Source: an uncultured Lewinella sp.
GTDB taxonomy: Bacteria; Bacteroidota; Bacteroidia; Chitinophagales; Saprospiraceae
Length of the DNA stretch: 64,000 nt
Assembly: GCA_913057725.1 (NCBI GenBank)
Contig: CAJXOS010000004.1
Coordinates: forward strand, 40,137 to 104,136
Direction of reading: 5' to 3'
The notes under the pieces are model-generated. The model was given only the letters and a program-made list of their open reading frames with translations, did not search any database and was not told where the DNA came from. The position numbers and the translations under genes were made by a program. This document shows positions 37,401-46,100 of this stretch, one piece after another. The stretch's first letter is position 1. Every line of letters begins with the position of its first letter.

Positions 37401-40400
37401 TAGTGGCAACAGATGTAAATGGCTGTACCGAAACTACTACCGTAACTGTTAGTGGTGGTTTGGTTAACATCGAAACACCGGATACCGTAGCGGTTTGTTT
37501 GGGACAAGAGATTATGTTGAGTGTTACCAATCTTGACCCCAACGATACGCTTACCTACCTCTGGGAGCCAGCCAACTTGTTTGCTCCAGGCACCAACACT
37601 GATGCTATGCCAGACTACTTGGAAGCTATCGGTACGGAAGATGTAACAGTGACTGTTACCAACCAATTTGGTTGTACAACTCAAGAGATGATCCATGTAG
37701 CAGTGATTGACCCTAACATTATGCTAGGATTTACTAGCCTGATTGACTGTAATGGAGGAGAAGTCACCTTTACCAACACCAGTACAGACGCCTTTGGCTA
37801 CGTCTGGGACTTTGGTGACGGCAGCGGACCTAACTTTGAAGAGAACCCAGTTCATGAGTACGATAGCCCGGGCATGTATACTGTAACCCTGGATATCGTT
37901 TACGATGTAGACTGTGTTGATCCATTCACGATGGATATCATGGTGGAAGCGCCGACCATCTTTGCGAACTTCACCTATGAGATCACAGAGTGTTCTGCAG
38001 ATTCAGCGGTGATCCAGTTCTTTGATACTTCTGTAAACACCCTTAATAATACTGACAGCTGGGATTGGACTTTCCAAACAGCAACACCAGGTAGTAGCCA
38101 GGAGCAAAATCCAAGTGTGACTGTCTTTAGTGAAGACCCACTTATTGTGAGCTTAACTATTGGCACAGAAAATGACTGTAGCAATACTTTCATAGATACA
38201 CTGGAAATTGACTTGGTAGACCTGGATGTTTCTTTGAACGACACCTTAGTGGTGTGTCTCGGCGACTCTGTTACGCTCAACCCAGATGGCGATCCTTCTT
38301 TGACCTACAGCTGGACACCAGCAGGCACCTTGAATGATCCTACAGCAGCGAGCCCAGTAGCAACTCCGACGGAGACTACTACCTACATAGCCAGTGCATA
38401 TTCAACCGTTGGAGCAGACACCTGCTTTGTAGTGGATTCGGTTGTAGTGTTTGTACCAGAAGACATTGATCTAATGCTTGATCAAGACCCAGTGGTAGAG
38501 ACCTGCGGAGAAGATGTAACCATCACTGCCACTGCTAATGTGGATATCACAGTAGAATGGAGCAGCACTTCAGAAGGCCCGCTCGGAACTGGTCCAAGTA
38601 TTACTATTAATCCATTCCGTACCGACACGATCATTGCGGTAGCTACTGACATGTTCGGATGTACCGCCACGGATACCGTTATTGTCGTTGACAATGGCGT
38701 AGACATCTCTATTGGGCCTGGCATTAATGTAACGGCCTGTCAAGGAGTAGATACGACATTGACCGTCATCAACTTGGACGATCAAGATGTGTTGACCTAC
38801 GAGTGGAGTCCTGAAGAATACATCATTGGAGCAAACGACGAAAGCTCTGTAAACATTGAAGTTACTGAGCCAGGCTCAGTGGTTATTAGTGCTATAGTAA
38901 CGAATCAGCACCTCTGTGTCGACACTGTAGACTTTATGGTGACGGTTCTTGAGTTTGAAGGAGAAGTAGCTGACACCGTATTCGTGTGTTATAATGAGCC
39001 TACTCCAATTAACCCAGGAGGAAATCCTACTTACACCTTTAACTGGTCGCCGACGGATGGCCTTGATTTGACCAACCCGGAGAATCCGATTGCAACGCTT
39101 ACGGAAGACCAGACCTACTATGTGACGATCACTGACCCAAGTACAACCTGTACAGATCAGGATTCGATTGTAGTAATTGTACAGCCGGATTTGAACCTAC
39201 AAACGGAAGGTGGTATCCAACTCTGTGAAGTAACACCGGTGACGCTAACCGCTACTACCGACGTTCCAGCAGATATCGTCTGGGTATTCATGACCGATAC
39301 TATCGGTACGGGCAACAGCATAGAAGTATTACCACCAAGTGTGGATGGCTGCTTCACCTACACTGCCATTGCTACGGATCCGAATACGGGATGTAGCCAG
39401 AGCAGTAGTGAGGAGGTTTGTCTGCAAGCCTTTACAGATGAACTACCTGATGGAACCGTATTCGTTTGTGCCAACGAGCCAACACCAATCAATCCGAACG
39501 GTGATCCAACGCTCGTTTATGAATGGATGCCAGAGGATGAGTTCATTGACCTGACCGAGCCTTGGAATCCAGTTGTAACTACAAATATGCCATTGACCTA
39601 TATCGTGTCAGTTGCGGATACAGTATTTGGTTGTGTGGTGATGGATACTATTGACATTGAAGTTTATCCAGAACTTAACCTTGATGTCACGCCAGATGAA
39701 ATCACCTTATGTGCACCTGGTGAAGTAACGCTAACGGCAAATACTGATTTCCCAGCAGATTCGATTGAATGGTTCCAATTACCAGGAGATCTACCGTTGG
39801 GTACTGGAGTAACACTTACCTACACTCCTCCAGCAGGTACCAGTCAAGCATATGCTGTAGCGACGAGTGGTGATGGTTGTACCGAACGAGATACAACAAC
39901 GATTTTCAATTACCCACTGGACGTGGGCATTACAGATACTTTGATTATTTGTGAGCCAACAGATGAAGTGGAGCTTTCTGTATTCAACAATGCAGGTGAC
40001 CAGGATATCACTGTAGTTTGGGAACCACTTGGGGTACTAACCGACCTCAATGAACTCACCGTTACGGTAGATCCTAATATTACTGGCACCTTCACCGCTA
40101 CGGTAACCAATCAGTTTGGTTGTAGCGAGGTACTGACTACCAGTGTAACGGTGATTGACCTCATGGGTGATCTCGAAATCAGTGCGGAACCAGATACCAT
40201 CTTGCTAGATGAATCTACCACCATTACCGTCACTGGCTGTGTAGGCTGTAGCTACGACTGGGACCCTCCTGCCGAGGATAGCCCTGTTATTGTGGTGACA
40301 CCGACCGTAGAAGGAGACAACTTCTATTTCGTCACCGTTAGCCTACTGGGTTGTGAGAAAGACCTGGAGATTCCAGTTAATGTAATTGATGGCACTTGTG

Positions 40401-40687
40401 ATACCGACCATATCTTCTTACCAAACGCCTTCAGTCCGAACAACGACGGTACTAACGACGTACTGCGTTTACGGAGCTTCTTCTTGGGAGAATTATCGGA
40501 GGTAGACTTCCTGATTTACAATCGTTGGGGCGAGGAGATGTTCCGGACTACGAATCCGTTTGAAGGTTGGGATGGTACTTATCGTGGCGAACAATTGCCA
40601 CCTGATGTGTATGGTTTCTACCTAAAGGTATTGTGTCCGAACGGTGAAGAACTGGTGCAAAAAGGCAACGTAACACTGTTAAGATAA
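34481..40687 (+). CDS. Giant PKD-repeat adhesin with T9SS type B (gliding-motility) C-terminal domain
   Basis: A 2068-aa secreted surface protein. A signal peptide (residues about 1-33) is followed by a region of about 450 residues with a Cys-containing thrombospondin/Fn-like look (DGRNGCDCNTMCRNW). About 14 Ig-like/PKD beta domains follow; clear PKD landmarks are YLWDFGDPSTT (about 695) and YVWDFGDGSGP (about 1107). Many repeats hold paired Cys and a repeated FVCANEPTPINP / FVCYNEPTPINP phrase. The last 90 residues are the type B/CHU_C signal: IFLPNAFSPNNDGTND, FLIYNRWGEEMF, FEGWDGTYRG, PPDVYGFYLKV. Family role: exported by T9SS and held at the surface, like SprB-type adhesins. It is the last gene of the operon with the PorP/SprF and OmpA-like genes and is followed by a strong terminator. 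Confidence 0.92.
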   Translation: MKLVLNISPLPLVARLLVASLFTFALSVPAIAEGVQQVAPTADDAPVMLETNRVDFGNFAAFNGPESSRLYITIGDVNEKIFLGLAEEYSDDGEPFPGAFSGQYQFRIVYNDGNETVVHGPFIVTPGNANVTSWAEAAFGVYPTTEMQDNQLMYEFQPTETGLYYIEFSDVGFQDATSEKVNIPFWDITVANNGTPINGRVWSRNWAFRTPQRDGTQQPECVWDREFNGTLYSYTTDGFVSRINFQDAGLQGLSFNVAFNSTGPGNTGVLADDRKSIPGVNATLNSAEHQIFLSEPDPTLFPSGVCGQIEVPDSFRCLNQDSLCLDITATKPGQVEIILDFNQNGILDPNSLDVALVAEFPEGQLTNCVPWDGLRGDGSPISPTDTIDIIFNYSQGIQHWSAYDVEFLRNGYCVETLRPICSSNQSSDFLYWDDTDIPELPGTGAVIDGRNGCDCNTMCRNWDNFSLNGSTCDDFNDDDTSGYGDKNTINTWWFANTTTVITIDVPLVQAMITGPDEICDGDLATLVASDEGAAGNTTYSWTGPDNFTADTQSVDVGVEGEYCVLITDERGCSNSVCTTLTVINSDDGGITYPENLTACIGSQVDIIANGNLTGFSFEWSPTIGFPADEPSPSFVFTAPVTLTVTITEDATGCTFTRTVEVDARTEPVPDFTPETGCDQGLTINFVDNSVDASTYLWDFGDPSTTADVSTLPSPSYTYPQPGTYTVSLTTMSADGCVATTTQDVTVEIIPLSADFTVSYNSCTPDEVEVQFTNASINGANNTVDYDWVFTNGNGTSNDENPTVTVNGNQTFTATLTITTANNCTATTSQDVTISLAPPADQFPDVLLDCPGDTVQIQPAGDPSFTYAWSPGTGISDVSSPQPSFFPSSTTVYTVTITAEGTIDCEVVETVEVFVPPVINLNVIGGGNFCAPNTTLTATTDVSATIEWFEEGSMTPVFTGPVFTPALSGTDTYTVVATDVNGCTETTTVTVSGGLVNIETPDTVAVCLGQEIMLSVTNLDPNDTLTYLWEPANLFAPGTNTDAMPDYLEAIGTEDVTVTVTNQFGCTTQEMIHVAVIDPNIMLGFTSLIDCNGGEVTFTNTSTDAFGYVWDFGDGSGPNFEENPVHEYDSPGMYTVTLDIVYDVDCVDPFTMDIMVEAPTIFANFTYEITECSADSAVIQFFDTSVNTLNNTDSWDWTFQTATPGSSQEQNPSVTVFSEDPLIVSLTIGTENDCSNTFIDTLEIDLVDLDVSLNDTLVVCLGDSVTLNPDGDPSLTYSWTPAGTLNDPTAASPVATPTETTTYIASAYSTVGADTCFVVDSVVVFVPEDIDLMLDQDPVVETCGEDVTITATANVDITVEWSSTSEGPLGTGPSITINPFRTDTIIAVATDMFGCTATDTVIVVDNGVDISIGPGINVTACQGVDTTLTVINLDDQDVLTYEWSPEEYIIGANDESSVNIEVTEPGSVVISAIVTNQHLCVDTVDFMVTVLEFEGEVADTVFVCYNEPTPINPGGNPTYTFNWSPTDGLDLTNPENPIATLTEDQTYYVTITDPSTTCTDQDSIVVIVQPDLNLQTEGGIQLCEVTPVTLTATTDVPADIVWVFMTDTIGTGNSIEVLPPSVDGCFTYTAIATDPNTGCSQSSSEEVCLQAFTDELPDGTVFVCANEPTPINPNGDPTLVYEWMPEDEFIDLTEPWNPVVTTNMPLTYIVSVADTVFGCVVMDTIDIEVYPELNLDVTPDEITLCAPGEVTLTANTDFPADSIEWFQLPGDLPLGTGVTLTYTPPAGTSQAYAVATSGDGCTERDTTTIFNYPLDVGITDTLIICEPTDEVELSVFNNAGDQDITVVWEPLGVLTDLNELTVTVDPNITGTFTATVTNQFGCSEVLTTSVTVIDLMGDLEISAEPDTILLDESTTITVTGCVGCSYDWDPPAEDSPVIVVTPTVEGDNFYFVTVSLLGCEKDLEIPVNVIDGTCDTDHIFLPNAFSPNNDGTNDVLRLRSFFLGELSEVDFLIYNRWGEEMFRTTNPFEGWDGTYRGEQLPPDVYGFYLKVLCPNGEELVQKGNVTLLR

Positions 40688-40814
40688 ACTTAGTCACAGT
40701 CGAATAATTCGCTTCGCGGCGACTTCGTGGTAATTCCCGAGTTAAGCTAAATGCTAAAGTAAAAGAGCGAATTAATTTTTGACGAATACTTAACAGACGG
40801 GTTAAAAATACTTT

Positions 40815-40851
40815 AAACGGTTGGCTGCAATTTGTAGCCAACCGTTTTTTT
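40815..40851 (+). terminator. Terminator of the T9SS-linked operon
   Basis: A perfect 11-bp stem (AACGGTTGGCT / AGCCAACCGTT), 8-nt loop and TTTTTTT, about 130 bp after the adhesin stop codon. Confidence 0.92.
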
Positions 40852-40886
40852 GTGCAGCTTTAGGGTGCAACTAAACTACAACCCTG

Positions 40887-41315
40887 ATGAAAAAGTACCT
40901 ACTCCTCCCATTTTTACTCCTCGTTCTCTCTTCTGGCCTCAAAGCACAAACGGAAATTAAATTAAACCCAGTTGCCTTACTTTTCCTTGGTATCGGTGCT
41001 GGTGTAGAATACGGATTCAACCCTGAGTTTGGGGTAGAACTTAACACCCTAATTGTAGAAGGTGGTGCAGCTGTTTGGGCTGCCGGTAAATACTACTTCA
41101 ATCCACGGCAAGGTTTAGATCGCTTCTACGTAGGTGCTTATCTCGGAGGCGTTACGGATTCAGACGGTCCGGGTTTAGGTTTCTTACTAGGTACTAAGAC
41201 CGTCTCTCGAAACAATAAGCTGCTCTTCGAAGTAGGCATTGGTGCCGGACGAAGTTTTAGTGGTGGCTTCCTGCCCTACGGCCGAATATCACTGGGATAT
41301 CGATTTGGGCAATAG
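40887..41315 (+). CDS. Small outer-membrane beta-barrel-like protein, unknown
   Basis: A 142-aa protein with a signal peptide (MKKYLLLPFLLLVLSSGLKAQ). The mature part alternates hydrophobic and polar residues, rich in Gly (LGIGAGVEYGFNPEFGVELN, GLGFLLGTKT, FEVGIGAGRSFSGG) and ends in LGYRFGQ, a typical membrane beta-strand with a near-terminal aromatic residue. This suggests a small porin-like or OmpW-like barrel, though a soluble barrel is possible. It follows the operon terminator by 35 bp, so it is transcribed separately. No specific family is recognised. Confidence 0.7.
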   Translation: MKKYLLLPFLLLVLSSGLKAQTEIKLNPVALLFLGIGAGVEYGFNPEFGVELNTLIVEGGAAVWAAGKYYFNPRQGLDRFYVGAYLGGVTDSDGPGLGFLLGTKTVSRNNKLLFEVGIGAGRSFSGGFLPYGRISLGYRFGQ

Positions 41316-41410
41316 TACCCCTCCTCCCTGTAAAAAGATCAGATATTGATCCTAGTGATGCCGCTGCTTATTGCCGTGTCCTTGCTACCTTTAGTGCCCG
41401 CTAAGGAAGT

Positions 41411-42664
41411 ATGAACATGATGGAAACGGAAGTGTGTATTGTTGGAGCCGGACCCGGTGGAGCAGCGGCAGCGCTCAAACTCAGTTATCTAGGTACTCCT
41501 TGTCTATTACTGGACAAGGCGACCTTCCCACGAGACAAAGTATGTGGTGATGCAGTCAGTGGCAAAGTGACAACCCTTCTTGGTCGTCTGGACCCTGCTA
41601 TGCTACGACGGTTCCGACAACAGGTGACCAACGTAGATGTCTGGGGTATTCGCTTTATCCCTTCAAACGGCAGAGAGCTAAAAATTCCGTTTCAAGTGGA
41701 CTACGATCCCAATGTGGATGAGGCTCCGGGCTATGTCATGCGCAGAACGGATTTCGACAACTTCCTGGTGGAAGAAGTACGCCAACGGAAGAACATCGAT
41801 TTTCGAGAAGGCATTGAGGTAAAAGAATACGAACGCACCGATAAAGGCTGGAAGATTAGCACTGCCTCTGGGCAGGAAATTCATTGCCGCATATTGCTAA
41901 TTGCTGATGGCGCCTATTCTCATTTCAGCCGCCACATAGCCGGACACACAAAAGACAATGCCCATTACGCGGCAGCTTTGCGCGCCTATTATAAAGGAGT
42001 CACTGGCTTTCATAAGGATAACTTCATCGAACTCCATTTTCTTCCTGAGCTTAATCCAGGATACTTCTGGATATTCCCGTTACCAAATGGTGGAGCTAAT
42101 GTCGGTTTGGGCATGCGAAGTGATTTCGTTCAGAAACGGCGACTGAATCTGAAAACAGTGTTGAATGAAGTCTTCGAAAAACATCCTGATATCGCTGCCC
42201 GCTTTGCGAATGCAGAACTAGATGGCAAAATAGTGGGCTATGGATTACCACTGGGCTCCAAGCGACGCTCGCTATCTGGAGATCACTATATGCTTCTCGG
42301 CGATGCCGGACATTTAATTGATCCACTTACCGGCGAGGGTATCGGCAATGCCTTCTACAGCGGCTTCATTGCTGCCGAACAGGCCATACAATGCCTCCAA
42401 GAAGAACGATTTGACGCTACTTATTTGGAAGCATACGATGCTAGAGTGGACCGGGTTCTACGAGTAGAAATGCGATTGAGCTATCAGCTTCAACGCATCA
42501 TGCAGATACAGTGGCTCACCAACCTGATAACCGGTTTCATTGCCAGCAATCCAAAAATTATCGAATTATTGTGCCGTATGTACACCGACTTCGATCTGCG
42601 TAAGCAGTTGGTACGGCCATGGTTTTGGCTCAAAATGTGGTTGGGTCGACGGGCGGAGGCTTAA
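41411..42664 (+). CDS. Geranylgeranyl reductase-like FAD-dependent oxidoreductase
   Basis: A 417-aa flavoprotein. The FAD Rossmann motif VCIVGAGPGGAAAALKL is at residues about 8-24; KATFPRDKVCGDAVSG is the group signature, and LLGDAGHLIDPLTGEGIGNA near residue 295 is the second FAD-binding motif. It is expected in the cytoplasm, possibly membrane-associated through the hydrophobic C-terminal region. Family members reduce isoprenoid double bonds (menaquinone or lipid side chains) or act as monooxygenases; which one is not readable here. The ATG at 41411 is used (an ATG at 41417 or 41420 is also possible). Single gene. Confidence 0.9.
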   Translation: MNMMETEVCIVGAGPGGAAAALKLSYLGTPCLLLDKATFPRDKVCGDAVSGKVTTLLGRLDPAMLRRFRQQVTNVDVWGIRFIPSNGRELKIPFQVDYDPNVDEAPGYVMRRTDFDNFLVEEVRQRKNIDFREGIEVKEYERTDKGWKISTASGQEIHCRILLIADGAYSHFSRHIAGHTKDNAHYAAALRAYYKGVTGFHKDNFIELHFLPELNPGYFWIFPLPNGGANVGLGMRSDFVQKRRLNLKTVLNEVFEKHPDIAARFANAELDGKIVGYGLPLGSKRRSLSGDHYMLLGDAGHLIDPLTGEGIGNAFYSGFIAAEQAIQCLQEERFDATYLEAYDARVDRVLRVEMRLSYQLQRIMQIQWLTNLITGFIASNPKIIELLCRMYTDFDLRKQLVRPWFWLKMWLGRRAEA

Positions 42665-42916
42665 TAGCAATCCGTGGTGAGACCTGGGGAATGAAGGGTC
42701 AAAAAAAAATAATCTTTTTCAAGGGCGATACAACCCCTCCCCCATCTTATCACTCTTTACACTACTAATGGCCTACTAAGAACCCCATACCAAATGTCTG
42801 CCAACTAACTTTCGCAGATATTCTATCTTAAAATGATAATTCCACGTAACAATTTATGCTAGAAAGCAGTTAAAATAATGTTGGCTTAAGTTTCATAACT
42901 AGTGAGTGTAAAGTGG

Positions 42917-42952
42917 AGTCCTGCGGCAAGTGCTGCAGGGCTTCTTTTTTAT
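42917..42952 (+). terminator. Strong hairpin terminator, 250 bp from any stop codon
   Basis: The stem AGTCCTGCGGC / GCTGCAGGGCT (11 bp with two G-T pairs) and 4-nt loop are followed by TCTTTTTTATTT. It may end the flavoprotein transcript through a long 3' end, or an unrecognised small RNA. Confidence 0.8.
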
Positions 42953-43069
42953 TTGCCCCTAAGCCAACCACTTGCAAACTCGTCTTGTTTTTAATGATCA
43001 AAAGCGCTGAGGGGCAATCCACTAGCTAGCTTCCTAGAATATTGAAGCAGTCCATTTCCGGTTTTCGGT

Positions 43070-43077
43070 TATATTTG
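43070..43077 (+). promoter_or_regulatory. -7 promoter element (TATATTTG)
   Basis: It matches TAnnTTTG 42 bp before the ATG of the phosphoesterase fusion gene. A TTG lies at 43042-43044, a slightly long spacing of 25 nt. Confidence 0.5.
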
Positions 43078-43118
43078 TTAGGAACGCACCTCATTTTACA
43101 GGGCTATATCCACTCACT

Positions 43119-46100
43119 ATGCTGAAACCTACTACAATCCTTGCTGCCACGCTACTGCTGGTATTGAGCGGCTGTGCTAATTATCACCTCAATTATGCTT
43201 CTGAAGTTAAAGACTGGGAGGCAAGCACCCCTCCCACAGATGCACCTTCCTACACGGTATATTTAATCGGTGATGCTGGAGCCGGAACTACCACCTGGAC
43301 TCCACCAGCCTTAACTGCCCTTCGGAGTACCCTTGGAGAAGCGTCGGAAGAGAGTGCAGTAGTTTTCCTAGGTGATAATATCTATCCTAATGGCCTACCG
43401 CCAAAATCCGAGCCTTACGAACGGACCCTGGCCGAAACGGCCCTGAATCATCAGCTAGAGAGCTTTTCCGATTACCCCGGACGCGTATTCTTTGTCGCCG
43501 GTAATCACGACTGGCAAGAGTACGGCGTAAAAGGCTTGAACAGACAACGCCGCTATATTGATAAGCGTTCTGATGATCAAGCTGCCCTTCTACCAAGGGC
43601 TGGTTGTGGAGACCCGGTAGAAGTAGAACTTACCGATGACATTACCATTATCCTACTTGACTCCCAGTGGTGGATGGCCAACTGGAACGGCGAGGAAGAA
43701 ATCAACGACGGTTGTGAAGCTAAAAGCCGCGCGGATTTTGCATTTTTGCTGCAAGAGGCGATGAAGAGTAATCGACGCAAGGAACTCATTGTAGCCATGC
43801 ACCATCCCATTTATAGTAATGGACCTCATGGTGGCAAGTTTACCTTCAGTGAGCATCTGTTTCCATTGCGGGAATTGAATGATAACCTGTATGTACCACT
43901 ACCTGTAGTAGGCAGTTTCTTTCGACTACTACAATCATCCGTTGGTACACGGCAAGATCTGGCAAATTCTACCTACAAGGATTTCCGAAACCTACTCCTC
44001 GGACAAGCCAATACCATTGGTGACGTAATTTTTGCCGCAGGGCATGAGCACAGCCTCCAGTATTGGGATAAGGATGACCAGCATTTCATTGTTAGTGGAA
44101 GCGGTTCAAGATACGATGGAACGAAGACTGGCAACGGCGCCTTATTTGCCTACGGCGGTTATGGTTTTGCTCAGTTAAACTACTATCCAGACGGACAGGT
44201 GTGGACACAATACTTCCAGGTTCTAGAGGATGGTAGTAAGCGCCTGGTATTTCAGCACCAGGTGAAGCCTAGCTTTGCAGAGCGTGGCCAGGTGGAAGAT
44301 GAAATTATTGACGATAACTTCACTGACGACCGAACTCAAACTGTGCCTTTAAGCCAGGTAGATTTTTCACGTAGTAAAACTGGAGAAAAGATCTGGGGAG
44401 CTCACTATCGCGATGCTTACAGCACGGTAATGGAACTTCCTGAATTAGATCTTGCCACGGAGGGCTTAGAGCCCGTCAAGCGTGGTGGTGGTTTTCAAAC
44501 GAATTCGTTGCGACTAGAGGATCCCGAAACGGAACGTCAATACACCCTACGTTCAATTGATAAGGACCCTAGCCGTACGGTGCCCTATCCACTAAATACA
44601 GACTTGGTACTGGATGTAGTACGAGACAACTTCTCGGCTTCCCATCCGATTGCGGCAATTGCTGTAGCCCCGCTAGCCGATGCTGCCGGAGTGTACCACG
44701 CTAATCCTAAGCTGGTATACCTGCCTTCACAACAGGCATTGGGAGACTTTAATAAAGATTATGCAGAGGCTATCTACCTCTTCGAGGAACGCCCCGACGA
44801 TGACGCTTGGGAAGGAGGAGCCCCATTCTTTGGCAACCCGGAAGATGTGATCAGCACCTTTGATATGATTGAAAAAGTACGGGCCGACCACGAGGATCGC
44901 GTAGATCAACGCTGGACGATTCGCTCTCGCCTGTTCGATCTAACCATTGGTGACTGGGACCGACATGATGATCAATGGCGTTGGGGTAAGTTTGAAAAAG
45001 GAGGAAACGATTATTATCGGCCAATTCCTCGCGATCGTGATCAAGCATTTGCAAACTATGATGGCGCCATATTTGGTGTAGCACGTATCGTTTCTCCGAA
45101 GAGTAAGCAGTGGCGTCCGTTCACGGATGAGACAGGACGTACCCATTGGGCTACTTACAATGCCTTCTTGTTTGATCAAAGCTTCCTCACCAATCTGAGT
45201 TGGGAAGACTGGCAAGAAGCAGTCAAACACATCCAGACGACGCTAACTGATGAAGTTATCGAGAAAGCCTTCCAAGATACATGGCCAGAGCCATTTCTGA
45301 GTAGAGATGCACCTGCCATCATTGCGACCATCAAGGGAAGAAGAGATAAACTTTCGGCCATTGCTCGCGACTATTATCAGTTTCTTGCTGGCGAAGTAGA
45401 TGTCCTAGGTACAGACCAAAAAGACCTCTTTGTTATTGAGCGTCTGGATGACAACCACACCAGAGTTCGGGTATTTGACACCAATAAGAAAGGTGAACGA
45501 GAAGGCAAGTTTTACGATCGGACGTTCTTACATAACGAAACGCAAGACATCTATTGTTATGGCTTAGGTGACGACGACATATTCGAAGTAACTGGTTCGG
45601 TGGCGTTCGGCAGTGCCGTTCATTTGATCGGTGGAGAGGGTAAGGATGTATTTGATGACCAATCAGCAACAAACCGTACAGGTAAGCAGATACACATCTA
45701 CGATTTCTCTACGGAGAAGAACGATCTTGTCAACACTGCTGATAGCCGTGACCATCGTAGCCGCCGCCCGGAAGATAACTTGTACAACCGTCGTAGTACG
45801 GCCTATAATCACAACTTCAATGCGGTCTTGCCACTATTGGGCTTCAACCCAGATGATAAGCTATTCGCAGGCTTTAGTGGATCATACACCCGTTATGGAT
45901 TCCGCAAGGATCCTTATGCTAGTCTTCATCAATATGGAGCATTAGTGTCGTTGAGTTCTGGAGGAGTGAAAGCGTACTACCGGGGTAATTGGTCGAACGT
46001 TATTGGTCGGTGGGGCCTCCAGTTTGCTACAGAAGTACAGACACCGCTTTACGCTAGTAACTTCTATGGTCTAGGAAATGAGACGATCAATCCAGAAGAG

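Larger units (their letters stand above)
42665..43118. other. Intergenic region with orphan terminator and promoter motif
   Basis: No supported ORF. It contains a strong hairpin terminator (42917-42952), 250 bp beyond the flavoprotein stop, and a TATATTTG promoter element before the next gene. A short transcript ending at 42950 is possible. Confidence 0.4.

Noticed and set aside
37115..37696. 193-aa open frame antisense to the giant adhesin
   Set aside because: Composition is Ser/Cys/Asn-rich and unlike a protein; it is a shadow of the repetitive Thr/Val-rich coding strand.
30215..40687. PorP/SprF, OmpA-like and adhesin operon as a new secretion system
   Set aside because: This gene order is established in Bacteroidota as a T9SS-linked surface module; only details are unusual.
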